From contig CAKSLH010000007.1 in assembly GCA_934466515.1 (NCBI GenBank), positions 1 to 35,995 of the forward strand: a stretch of DNA of 35,995 nucleotides, in the 5' to 3' direction. Source of the DNA: an uncultured Eubacteriales bacterium. GTDB lineage: Bacteria > Bacillota > Clostridia > Oscillospirales > Acutalibacteraceae. The notes under the pieces are model-generated. The model had not been told where the DNA came from, searched no databases, and saw nothing but the letters and a program-made list of their open reading frames with translations. Every line of letters starts with the position of its first letter. Within the stretch, counting starts at the first letter, position 1. Both the position numbers and the translations under genes were made by a program. Shown in pieces: positions 7,430-13,360 of the stretch.

Positions 7430-7714
7430 ATGTTGAAGATAAACATTCAGTTGTTCGCTCATAAAAAGGGAATGGGCTCTACTAAGAACGGCAGAGACAG
7501 TGAGTCGAAGCGTCTCGGAGTTAAGCGCGGAGACGGTCAGTTCGTTTTAGCGGGAAACATTCTTGTCAGACAGAGAGGAACTCATATTCATGCCGGCAAC
7601 AATGTCGGACGCGGCTCTGACGATACCTTATTCGCTCTTATCGACGGTAAGGTTAAATTCGAGCGTGTAGGAAGAGACCGTAAGCAGGTCAGCATCTACG
7701 CGGTAGAGCAGTAA
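7430..7714 (+). CDS. rpmA: 50S ribosomal protein L27 with Prp-cleavable N-terminus
   Basis: A 94-residue large-subunit protein whose mature N-terminus reaches the peptidyl-transferase centre. The precursor begins MLKINIQLF followed by AHKKGMGSTKNGRDSESKRLG. The (N)xQLF-AHKKG junction between residues 9 and 10 is the Prp cleavage site known from Staphylococcus. The rest (GDGQFVLAGNILVRQRGTHIHAGNNVGRGSDDTLFALIDGKVKFE) is canonical. GGAGG at 7413-7418 gives a long spacing to the ATG at 7430, but a start nearer to it would extend past the conserved leader peptide. A terminator follows. Confidence 0.98.
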   Translation: MLKINIQLFAHKKGMGSTKNGRDSESKRLGVKRGDGQFVLAGNILVRQRGTHIHAGNNVGRGSDDTLFALIDGKVKFERVGRDRKQVSIYAVEQ

Positions 7715-7732
7715 TAAATATAAGTTTTAAGT

Positions 7733-7764
7733 CGGGCGGCAAATTTAAAGCCGCCCGTTTTTTT
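7733..7764 (+). terminator. Intrinsic terminator after rpmA
   Basis: An 8-bp all-GC-rich stem CGGGCGGC / GCCGCCCG (7733-7740 and 7750-7757) with a nine-base loop, followed by seven T. It stands between rpmA and the zinc-ribbon gene, so obgE expression must depend on read-through or on a weak internal promoter. Confidence 0.9.
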
Positions 7765-7784
7765 AAATTACGGAGGAAATGAAA

Positions 7785-8150
7785 ATGAAAATTTGCAGAG
7801 TTTGCGGATTTGAGTGCGAGGATTCGGCGGAGCTTTGTCCCGAATGCGGAGCGGAGCTTAATGTCGAAACTGAAGAAAAAGAGGATATAATAATAGAAAA
7901 TCCCGTTCTTGCGGCAAGTATAGATAATTTCATAACAGCCGAAATTTACAAGGATGTTCTTAAGGAAAACGGAATTCTGTTTTCCGAAGAGGGAGCGGAC
8001 GAAGGAATTCATTTAAGATTCGGCGGTTCTATGACCGCAAGCGAAATTTTCGTTTCCAAAAGCGATTTGGAAGCGGCTCAGTTGCTTTATGACGCGGTTT
8101 TAAAAACCGAAGAGGCAGACGAAGAAGAATTTGAGGAAGAGGAAATTTAA
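7785..8150 (+). CDS. Zinc-ribbon / DUF2007-type small protein
   Basis: A 121-residue protein of unknown function. It starts with a zinc ribbon MKICRVCGFECEDSAELCPECGAEL (two CxxC knuckles, residues 4-7 and 18-21). A DUF2007-like domain follows (about 42-105: AASIDNFITAEIYKDVLKENGILF ... EIFVSKSDLEAAQLLYDAVL). The tail is strongly acidic (EEADEEEFEEEEI). Start 7785 is favoured over an in-frame ATG at 7779, because GGAGG (7772-7776) is eight bases from the former but only two from the latter. The obgE start follows two bases after the stop, indicating coupling. DUF2007 proteins are described as putative signal-transducing proteins; no function is assigned. Confidence 0.8.
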   Translation: MKICRVCGFECEDSAELCPECGAELNVETEEKEDIIIENPVLAASIDNFITAEIYKDVLKENGILFSEEGADEGIHLRFGGSMTASEIFVSKSDLEAAQLLYDAVLKTEEADEEEFEEEEI

Positions 8151-8152
8151 GC

Positions 8153-9430
8153 ATGTTTGTCGATGTAGCTAAAATCCATTTAAAAGCCGGAAACGGCGGC
8201 GACGGCGCTGTTTCTTTTCATAGGGAAAAATATGTCGCCGCAGGCGGACCTGACGGCGGCGACGGCGGAAGAGGCGGCGATATTATATTCAAGGTCGACG
8301 ATAATCTTTCAACCCTTGCGGATTTCAGATATAAAAGGAAATATTGTGCTGAAAACGGACAAAACGGCGGCGCGGCGCGCTGTTCGGGCAAAAAGGCTCA
8401 GCCGCTTTATATATTTGTTCCCAGAGGAACGCTTATTAAGGACGCCGAAACGGGAAGAATTATAGCCGATATTTCGGACGATACGCCCGTCACCGTCGCA
8501 AAGGGCGGAAACGGCGGCTGGGGAAACACCCATTTTGCAACCGCCACAAGACAGGTTCCGCGTTTTGCTAAAAAGGGAAATCCGGGGGAAGAAATGGATG
8601 TCACGCTTGAGCTTAAGCTTCTTGCCGATGTCGGTCTTATAGGATTTCCGAATGTCGGAAAATCGACACTTATTTCGGTAGTAAGCGAGGCAAAGCCTAA
8701 AATCGCGAATTACCATTTCACAACTCTTACGCCCGTTCTCGGTGTTGTCAGATATAAAGAGGGAAATTCCTTTGTTATGGCGGATATCCCCGGTCTTATA
8801 GAGGGCGCAGGAGAGGGAGCAGGCTTAGGGCATGAGTTTTTGCGCCATGTCGAGCGTTGCAGAATGCTTATTCATGTTATAGATGTTTCAGGCTCCGAGG
8901 GCAGGGACCCGATAGCCGATTTTGAGCTTATAAATAAGGAACTTGCGGTTTTCAGCCCCGAGCTAAAAGAGCGCCCCCAGATAATTGCGGGAAATAAATG
9001 CGACCTTTGCAGCGACGAAAAGGTAGAGGAGCTTAAAAATCATTTTGAAAGCGCAGGATATAAGTTCTTCCCGATAATGGCGGCTATAAGAGAGGGCGTT
9101 GACCCTCTGCTTGACTGCGTCGCAGATATGCTGTCGAAATTAGAGCCGATAAAGAAGTATGAGCCCGAGGAAAAGCCGCAAGAGGACTTTGCCGATAAAT
9201 CAAAGGAACGCAGCTTTGATATCAGGGTTGAGGACGGCGTGTATTTCGTTGAAAACGCACCGTGGCTTCTTAGTATTATGGAAACAATCGACCCGGATAA
9301 TTATGATTCCTTGCAGTATTTTGAAAGGGTTTTAAGGTCGAGTGGAATTATTGACGCGCTTATTAAAAACGGAATCAGCGAGGGCGATACCGTAAGCGTT
9401 TATGATATTGAATTCGATTATGTGGTGTAA
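8153..9430 (+). CDS. obgE: GTPase ObgE/CgtA
   Basis: An essential GTPase in 50S ribosome assembly and (p)ppGpp-linked stress control. The 425 residues show three domains. The glycine-rich Obg fold occupies residues 1-158 (KAGNGGDGAVSFHREKYVAAGGPDGGDGG). The G domain runs from 159 to about 335, with G1 GFPNVGKST, G2 TTLTP, G3 DIPGLIEGA and G4 NKCD (NKxD). The C-terminal OCT domain (about 350-425) contains VEDGVYFVENAPWLLSIMETIDPDNYDSLQYFERVL, typical of Gram-positive Obg. It starts two bases after the DUF2007 gene and is followed after two bases by mrnC. Confidence 0.97.
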   Translation: MFVDVAKIHLKAGNGGDGAVSFHREKYVAAGGPDGGDGGRGGDIIFKVDDNLSTLADFRYKRKYCAENGQNGGAARCSGKKAQPLYIFVPRGTLIKDAETGRIIADISDDTPVTVAKGGNGGWGNTHFATATRQVPRFAKKGNPGEEMDVTLELKLLADVGLIGFPNVGKSTLISVVSEAKPKIANYHFTTLTPVLGVVRYKEGNSFVMADIPGLIEGAGEGAGLGHEFLRHVERCRMLIHVIDVSGSEGRDPIADFELINKELAVFSPELKERPQIIAGNKCDLCSDEKVEELKNHFESAGYKFFPIMAAIREGVDPLLDCVADMLSKLEPIKKYEPEEKPQEDFADKSKERSFDIRVEDGVYFVENAPWLLSIMETIDPDNYDSLQYFERVLRSSGIIDALIKNGISEGDTVSVYDIEFDYVV

Positions 9431-9432
9431 TA

Positions 9433-9810
9433 ATGGAAAAGTGTGAGCTTTTAAGTCCGTCTGTGCTTGCCTTTGTGGGGGACGCGGTGTACGGTCTGCT
9501 TGTAAGAGTGCATATAGCAAAGATAAACAGGCCTTCAAAAGACCTGCATTCGCTTTCCGTTAAATGGGTCAGCGCTCCGGCGCAGAATAAGGCTTATGAG
9601 ATTATTAAACCCATGCTTACCGAAAGCGAAGAGGAAATTTTTAAGCGCGGCAGAAATTTTCATACCGGAAATATTCCGAAAAACGCCACCGCTAAGGAAT
9701 ACCACACCGCAACGGGTCTTGAATGCCTTTTCGGCTTTTTGCATCTTTCGGGCAAAAAGGAAAGAATAAATGAGCTTTTTGAAATAATAGCCGAAAATCA
9801 TGAGGAATAA
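9433..9810 (+). CDS. mrnC: Mini-ribonuclease III
   Basis: A 125-residue RNase III catalytic domain without a dsRNA-binding domain; it matures the ends of 23S rRNA in Firmicutes. The signature LAFVGDAVYGLLVR (Asp17) is near the N-terminus, and RGRNFHTGNIPKNATAKEYHTATGLECLFGFLHLSG contains the second metal-binding half (Glu in TGLECL). Full family length. In Bacillus it follows cysS; here it follows obgE by two bases, so it joins a ribosome-assembly cluster. The Shine-Dalgarno is poor (GTGGTGTAATA), consistent with coupling. Confidence 0.93.
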   Translation: MEKCELLSPSVLAFVGDAVYGLLVRVHIAKINRPSKDLHSLSVKWVSAPAQNKAYEIIKPMLTESEEEIFKRGRNFHTGNIPKNATAKEYHTATGLECLFGFLHLSGKKERINELFEIIAENHEE

Positions 9811-9856
9811 TATTAAAAATAACTTGTGCGCTTAGCTTCGCTGAATAAACCTAAAC

Positions 9857-10035
9857 CCTTCCGATTGAAGCGGAGGCTTTGGACTCAGCAAAATCTAAAG
9901 CAAGGCTCCCTTCTTATGCGTCAGCATACAGAGGTGATTCCCCTGTTAGGGGAAATGTCTGCGACAGCAGACAAAAGGGTTCCCGTCTTCCGGAGGAAAA
10001 GCGTCGGCGCGCTTTATGCGCGACTGAGGGGTATT
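9857..10035. repeat. Structured intergenic repeat, copy 1 (long form)
   Basis: A non-coding element of about 180 bases. In order it has: hairpin CCTTCCG-N7-CGGAGG; a 47-base stretch (9888-9934) that recurs at 10170-10216 with only two mismatches; hairpins TTCCCC/GGGGAA, GTCTGC/GCAGAC and a GCGCGC/GCGCG stem; and the end GACTGAGGGGTATT, shared with copy 2. No ribosome site, and the frames across it are not protein-like. It resembles the small GGCTCCC...GACTGAGGG palindromic repeats I recall scattered through gut Clostridia, but that comparison is from memory. Confidence 0.7.
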
Positions 10036-10045
10036 ATTCTAGATT

Positions 10046-10073
10046 TTAGACATTAGATGTTAGATATTAGACA
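10046..10073. repeat. Four 7-bp tandem repeats (TTAGANN)
   Basis: Four consecutive heptamers read TTAGACA, TTAGATG, TTAGATA and TTAGACA. They lie between the two copies of the larger repeat. No function can be assigned. Confidence 0.6.
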
Positions 10074-10136
10074 AATGTGTGCCTATCGGCACTTGATATA
10101 ACCAAACCCTATCGTCAAAGCTTCGCTTTGCCACTT

Positions 10137-10249
10137 CCCCTTCCAACTGAAGTGGAAGCTTTGGTTTCTGCAAAATCTAAAGCAAGGCTCCCTTCTTATG
10201 CGTCATCATATAGAGGGGAGCTGTCACAGTAAGGTGACTGAGGGGTATT
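10137..10249. repeat. Structured intergenic repeat, copy 2 (short form)
   Basis: About 113 bases with the same plan as copy 1: hairpin CTTCCA-N7-TGGAAG, the shared 47-base block at 10170-10216, a stem GCTCCC/GGGGAGC, a stem GTCAC/GTGAC, and the end GACTGAGGGGTATT. It lacks the extra middle hairpins of copy 1. Together the copies fill most of the roughly 500-base gap between mrnC and the second XRE gene; the remainder shows no gene. Confidence 0.7.
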
Positions 10250-10283
10250 TGCCTAATGTCTACCGCCTAATTTTCAATATTGT

Positions 10284-10309
10284 AAAATCCGCAATCAATT
10301 GCGGATTTT
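10284..10309. terminator. Palindromic terminator at the end of the second XRE gene
   Basis: Twelve-base arms AAAATCCGCAAT / ATTGCGGATTTT around a two-base centre. The right arm overlaps the stop codon of the minus-strand XRE gene. The plus-strand side is followed by TTTTATTTTTGC. It can act on the XRE transcript and on read-through from mrnC. Confidence 0.7.
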
Positions 10310-10523
10310 ATTTTTGCAATATCGGATTGTCTGTTCTGTCAAGCAAATAATCTATACTGACATCATAATATTCCGCAAGTTTTATAAGAACTTCCGCTGT
10401 CAGCGATATAATACCTGTTTCGTATTGAGAATAAGTATTTTGCGAAACATTCAAATATTCAGCCAAATCCTTTTGTTTTATATCATTGTCTTCTCTTATC
10501 GCGCGCAAATTTTTAAATCGCAT
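10308..10523 (-). CDS. XRE-family helix-turn-helix regulator (second copy)
   Basis: A 71-residue Cro/C1-type regulator: LRAIREDNDIKQKDLAEYLNVSQNTYSQYETGIISLTAEVLIKLAEYYDVSIDYLLDRTD, where SQNTYSQYETG is the recognition helix. GAGGTGA lies seven bases before the ATG. It is paralogous to the regulator at 6444-6662, with the same layout and length. It is divergent from the 162-residue membrane protein. Two 17-bp palindromes with centres 25 bp apart lie in the shared intergenic region, one covering the strong promoter's spacer and one just upstream of the -35. It should therefore repress that gene and possibly itself. Confidence 0.92.
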   Translation of the reverse strand: MRFKNLRAIREDNDIKQKDLAEYLNVSQNTYSQYETGIISLTAEVLIKLAEYYDVSIDYLLDRTDNPILQK

Positions 10524-10549
10524 AAAATCACCTCATGTTTATTATGCGA

Positions 10550-10566
10550 TATCTGTAATAAAGATA
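10550..10566. promoter_or_regulatory. Putative XRE operator 1
   Basis: TATCTGTAATAAAGATA differs from the perfect palindrome at operator 2 by one base. It ends one base before the TTGACA -35 of the plus-strand promoter and lies on the regulator's side, so it could serve both repression and autoregulation. Confidence 0.7.
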
Positions 10567-10595
10567 TTGACATTTATCTGTAATACAGATATAAT
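10567..10595 (+). promoter_or_regulatory. Fully consensus sigma-A promoter
   Basis: TTGACA (10567-10572), a 17-base spacer and TATAAT (10590-10595): every consensus position is met. It drives the membrane-protein gene at 10641 with a leader of about 40 bases. Such a promoter would be very strong unless repressed; operator 2 covers the spacer and the first bases of the -10. Confidence 0.9.
10575..10591. promoter_or_regulatory. Putative XRE operator 2 (perfect palindrome)
   Basis: TATCTGTA-A-TACAGATA is a perfect 8+1+8 dyad lying within the promoter spacer. The half TATCTGTRATAC recurs in the other XRE locus at 6393-6404. Confidence 0.8.
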
Positions 10596-10640
10596 ATAAG
10601 TGCCGACATATTTCGGCAAAATTTATTTGGAGGGGTTTAA

Positions 10641-11129
10641 ATGCAACCTATACAGTACATGTCATCTTTATTAACATTTTATCTGAAAGGAGAAATCAGG
10701 CAAGAGCAAAACTTTGTTAATCTTAAAAGACCGAACACAATTTTGAGTTTAATTCCTCTCGGCGCTAAAAAGGATTCTATTCCCGTAAATCAATTATCAT
10801 CGGTTGAATCAAACTTTAAGCTTCATTTCGGTTCTTTCCTTATAGGAGCAATAATTGCAATAATCGGACTTTTTATGTTTTCTCAAAGCTTTATATTGGC
10901 ACTCATTTTATTGCTGATAGGTGCGAATAAAGCCATTACAGCTTTTGAAACACTTCTTGTAATTAAAACCACTTCAGGTGATTCAAAAGTTATTCCTTTT
11001 TTGATTTTTGAAAAATCAAAAGCAGAGCAGGCGGAAATGCAGATAAGAATAATCATTTCCGACAGACTTGACGATACTAACAACCGTGTCCATTCTGATA
11101 GAATTATTGAAGCAATAAATAATAAATAA
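10641..11129 (+). CDS. Membrane protein of unknown function controlled by XRE
   Basis: A 162-residue protein I do not recognise. An N-terminal soluble part (1-66, including LKGEIRQEQNFVNLKRPNTILSLIPLGAKKDSIPVNQLSSVES) precedes two adjacent transmembrane segments (about 68-84, FLIGAIIAIIGLFMF, and 86-104, FILALILLLIGANKAI). A further soluble part (105-162) follows. The strand-rich text around the helices resembles small PH-like membrane proteins, but this is only an impression. GGAGGGG lies five bases before the ATG. Its promoter is a perfect consensus under two XRE operators, so it is probably silent until induced. A convergent terminator follows. Confidence 0.8.
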   Translation: MQPIQYMSSLLTFYLKGEIRQEQNFVNLKRPNTILSLIPLGAKKDSIPVNQLSSVESNFKLHFGSFLIGAIIAIIGLFMFSQSFILALILLLIGANKAITAFETLLVIKTTSGDSKVIPFLIFEKSKAEQAEMQIRIIISDRLDDTNNRVHSDRIIEAINNK

Positions 11130-11146
11130 GAATATTATAAAAAAAC

Positions 11147-11196
11147 CGCCGCAGCATTTGCGTTAGATATTGCAAATGCCGCGGCGTGAATTTTTT
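11147..11196. terminator. Bidirectional terminator between convergent genes
   Basis: A long GC-rich stem, CGCCGC-A-GCATTTGC with GCAAATGC-C-GCGGCG (11147-11161 and 11172-11186, one mismatch), is flanked by seven A on the left and six T on the right. It serves the membrane-protein gene (+) and the small-protein pair (-). Confidence 0.9.
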
Positions 11197-11199
11197 AAT

Positions 11200-11487
11200 T
11201 TAATTTTCCTTTAAAGCCCTTTCAAGCCATGTAAAGCCTAAATCGAGAGCGTCAAACAAGGTTGACTTGGTGCTTTCTTTTTTTATGCGGTTTTTCATGG
11301 GAAGGTCGGTATTCGAATCGAGAAGTTGCACGCTTACCTTGTCGGCAATTTCGAGCGCTCCGTCCTTCTTGCTTGAAAGAATTTCAAATCTTACCACATA
11401 TTTTTCAGCCATGTCGCCGTAATAAATCTCGTTGTCCTTTCTTACGAGCGGCTTGCCCTTATAGGTAAGAAATTTTGCTTCTGCCAT
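11200..11487 (-). CDS. Conserved hypothetical protein (95 aa)
   Basis: Function unknown. A soluble protein that begins MAEAKFLTYKGKPLVRKDNEIYYGDMAEKYVVRFEIL and ends ALDLGFTWLERALKEN. I recall near-identical short proteins in many Clostridia (KGKPLVR..IYYG..; ..A.DIG..WLERAL), so it is probably conserved rather than a chance frame. GGAGC lies eight bases before the ATG. It is the second gene of a two-gene unit with the protein at 11512-11778, 24 bases apart, and ends at a strong terminator. The beta-strand-rich N-terminus and helical C-terminus suggest a small folded domain; no motif points to catalysis. Confidence 0.75.
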   Translation of the reverse strand: MAEAKFLTYKGKPLVRKDNEIYYGDMAEKYVVRFEILSSKKDGALEIADKVSVQLLDSNTDLPMKNRIKKESTKSTLFDALDLGFTWLERALKEN

Positions 11488-11511
11488 TATAATTTTCAGC
11501 TCCTAAAAAGA

Positions 11512-11778
11512 TCAATCTTTCTTTTCGGGCATCTCACCGTAAAGGTTGTACCTGAAAAGAATAGTCTCATCGTCGGGATTGGTGCAGCGGATAGTTGCCT
11601 CGCCGATCTCGGGATTGGTAAGAATGTTGCTAAGACCTATCATCTGGCAAAGACGGGATTTGAGGTTTAAGGAATCTCCCTCGTCAGTTTCAAGATAGAC
11701 ATCGCCCTTGCACTGGTCTACTGCCTTTATAAATCCCTCAAAATCAAGATTGTGAACTTGTATTTTTCCGTTATCCAT
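11512..11778 (-). CDS. Conserved hypothetical protein (88 aa)
   Basis: Function unknown. A soluble, acidic protein: HNLDFEGFIKAVDQCKGDVYLETDEGDSLNLKSRLCQMIGLSNIL, then EIGEATIRCTNPDDETILFRYNLYGE. A very strong AAGGAGGAG ribosome site lies six bases before the ATG, and a TTGACA-N17-TATACT promoter precedes it, so this is likely an abundant protein. It is first in a two-gene unit with the 95-residue protein downstream and is divergent from glyQS. Similar short proteins occur in other Clostridia as far as I recall, sometimes with misleading enzyme names; I see no enzyme motif. Confidence 0.75.
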   Translation of the reverse strand: MDNGKIQVHNLDFEGFIKAVDQCKGDVYLETDEGDSLNLKSRLCQMIGLSNILTNPEIGEATIRCTNPDDETILFRYNLYGEMPEKKD

Positions 11779-11806
11779 ATTATTCTCCTCCTTTGAATCT
11801 ATTTAA

Positions 11807-11835
11807 AGTATAATCTATACACAAAAATATGTCAA
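11807..11835 (-). promoter_or_regulatory. Promoter of the two-small-protein unit
   Basis: On the minus strand TTGACA (11830-11835), a 17-base spacer and TATACT (11807-11812). About 22 bases of untranslated leader hold the AAGGAGGAG ribosome site. Confidence 0.85.
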
Positions 11836-11879
11836 GAGGGTACTTTTTTGAAAGTTTAGCTTAAAAATGCTTTTTTGTG

Positions 11880-11908
11880 TTGACATTTGTCGGTTTTTTC
11901 TTTAAAAT
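11880..11908 (+). promoter_or_regulatory. Promoter of glyQS
   Basis: TTGACA (11880-11885), 17 bases, TAAAAT (11903-11908). The leader is only about 30 bases, so there is no room for a T-box of the kind often seen before aminoacyl-tRNA synthetase genes. Confidence 0.8.
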
Positions 11909-11946
11909 TATAATGTATAAATATGATTTTCGGAGGAAAAAGGTCA

Positions 11947-13338
11947 ATGGATAATTCGCAAAAGACTATGGATATGATAGTAAATCTTGCTAAGGGAAGA
12001 GGATTTTTATTCCCCGGAAGTGAAATTTACGGCGGACTTGCAAACGCTTGGGATTACGGTCCGCTCGGAGTTGAATTCAAAAATAATATCAAGCGAGCTT
12101 GGTGGAAAAAATTTGTTCAGGAAAGCCCTTATAATGTCGGACTTGACAGCGCTATTCTTATGAATTCGCAGGTTTGGCAGGCATCTGGTCATTTAGGCGG
12201 ATTTTCTGACCCCTTAATGGACTGCCGCCAGTGCAAAACAAGACACCGCGCGGATAAGCTTATAGAAGATTATGCCGCACAGAACGGTTTAAGCGATAAT
12301 CCTGCCGCTATGAGCGATGAGGAAATGATGAACTATATCAAGGAGCATCATATCGCATGTCCCTCCTGCGGAGCGCACGATTTTACGGATATCAGAAAAT
12401 TCAATCTTATGTTCAAGACCTTTCAGGGCGTAACCGAGGATAATACCTCTACGCTTTATCTCCGCCCCGAAACAGCTCAGGGAATTTTCGTAAACTTTAA
12501 AAATATTCAGCGCACAACAAGAAAGAAGCTTCCTTTCGGCGTAGGTCAGATAGGAAAATCCTTCAGAAATGAGATAACCCCCGGAAACTTTATTTTCAGA
12601 ATCCGTGAATTCGAGCAGATGGAGCTTGAATTCTTCTGTAAACCAGGGACCGACCTTGAATGGTTCGATTATTGGCGCTCCTTCTGCCGCGATTGGCTTT
12701 TAAATCTCGGAATGGACGAAAAGTCATTGAGACTGCGCGACCATGATAAGGATGAGCTTTGCTTCTATTCTAAGGCTACAACCGACTTCGAGTTCCTTTT
12801 CCCGTTCGGCTGGGGAGAGCTTTGGGGCGTTGCCGACAGAACGGATTATGATCTTTCTCAGCATGCGAAGTTCTCGGGCGAGCCTATGGAATATTTTGAC
12901 GCCGAGACAAATGAAAAATTTGTTCCGTATGTAATTGAGCCGTCCCTCGGAGCGGACCGCGTTGCGCTTGCTTTCCTTTGCAACGCTTATGACGAGGAAA
13001 CGGACGAAAAGGGCGATAAAAGGGTAGTTTTAAGACTTCATCCTGCTCTCGCACCCTTTAAAGCGGCGGTTCTTCCGCTTTCTAAGAAGCTTTCGGATAA
13101 GGCAGTTGAAATCAAAAATGAGCTTTCAAAGTATTTCAGCGTTGATTTTGACGACGCCGGCTCAATCGGTAAGCGTTACCGCAGAGAGGACGAAATAGGA
13201 ACTCCTCTTTGTATTACCTATGATTTTGACTCTGAAACCGATAACTGCGTTACAGTTCGTGACAGAGATACAATGGAGCAGGTAAGAATACCGATAAGCG
13301 AGCTTAAGGCTTATATTGAAAAAACAGTTGAATTTTAA
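11947..13338 (+). CDS. glyQS: Glycyl-tRNA synthetase (single-chain, class II)
   Basis: Charges tRNA-Gly with glycine. This is the homodimeric alpha2 type found in Gram-positives and eukaryotes, 463 residues from the chosen start. Motif 2 is FRNEITPGNFIFRIREFEQMELEFF and motif 3 GADRVALAFLCNAYDEE; LRPETAQGIFVNFKNI precedes motif 2. The C-terminal anticodon domain begins near LHPALAPFKAAVLPL. Paired CxxC-type cysteines (CRQCKTRH ... CPSCGAHDF) suggest a zinc site in the insertion. Start 11947 (MDNSQKTMD) has GGAGG ten bases upstream; an ATG 24 bases earlier lies before that ribosome site and is disfavoured. Confidence 0.97.
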   Translation: MDNSQKTMDMIVNLAKGRGFLFPGSEIYGGLANAWDYGPLGVEFKNNIKRAWWKKFVQESPYNVGLDSAILMNSQVWQASGHLGGFSDPLMDCRQCKTRHRADKLIEDYAAQNGLSDNPAAMSDEEMMNYIKEHHIACPSCGAHDFTDIRKFNLMFKTFQGVTEDNTSTLYLRPETAQGIFVNFKNIQRTTRKKLPFGVGQIGKSFRNEITPGNFIFRIREFEQMELEFFCKPGTDLEWFDYWRSFCRDWLLNLGMDEKSLRLRDHDKDELCFYSKATTDFEFLFPFGWGELWGVADRTDYDLSQHAKFSGEPMEYFDAETNEKFVPYVIEPSLGADRVALAFLCNAYDEETDEKGDKRVVLRLHPALAPFKAAVLPLSKKLSDKAVEIKNELSKYFSVDFDDAGSIGKRYRREDEIGTPLCITYDFDSETDNCVTVRDRDTMEQVRIPISELKAYIEKTVEF

Positions 13339-13360
13339 AAAGCTTTTTGGAGGATATTAA

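Noticed and set aside
9826..10056. A 76-codon open frame on the plus strand in the mrnC-XRE gap
   Set aside because: It lies across the structured repeat, has no ribosome site, and its translation is basic and low in complexity with no protein-like pattern.
9857..10249. CRISPR array
   Set aside because: There are only two imperfect long repeats of different total length, with internal hairpins and no regular spacers or cas genes.
11836..11946. T-box leader upstream of glyQS
   Set aside because: Only about 30 bases separate the expected transcript start from the ribosome site, and no T-box core sequence is present.
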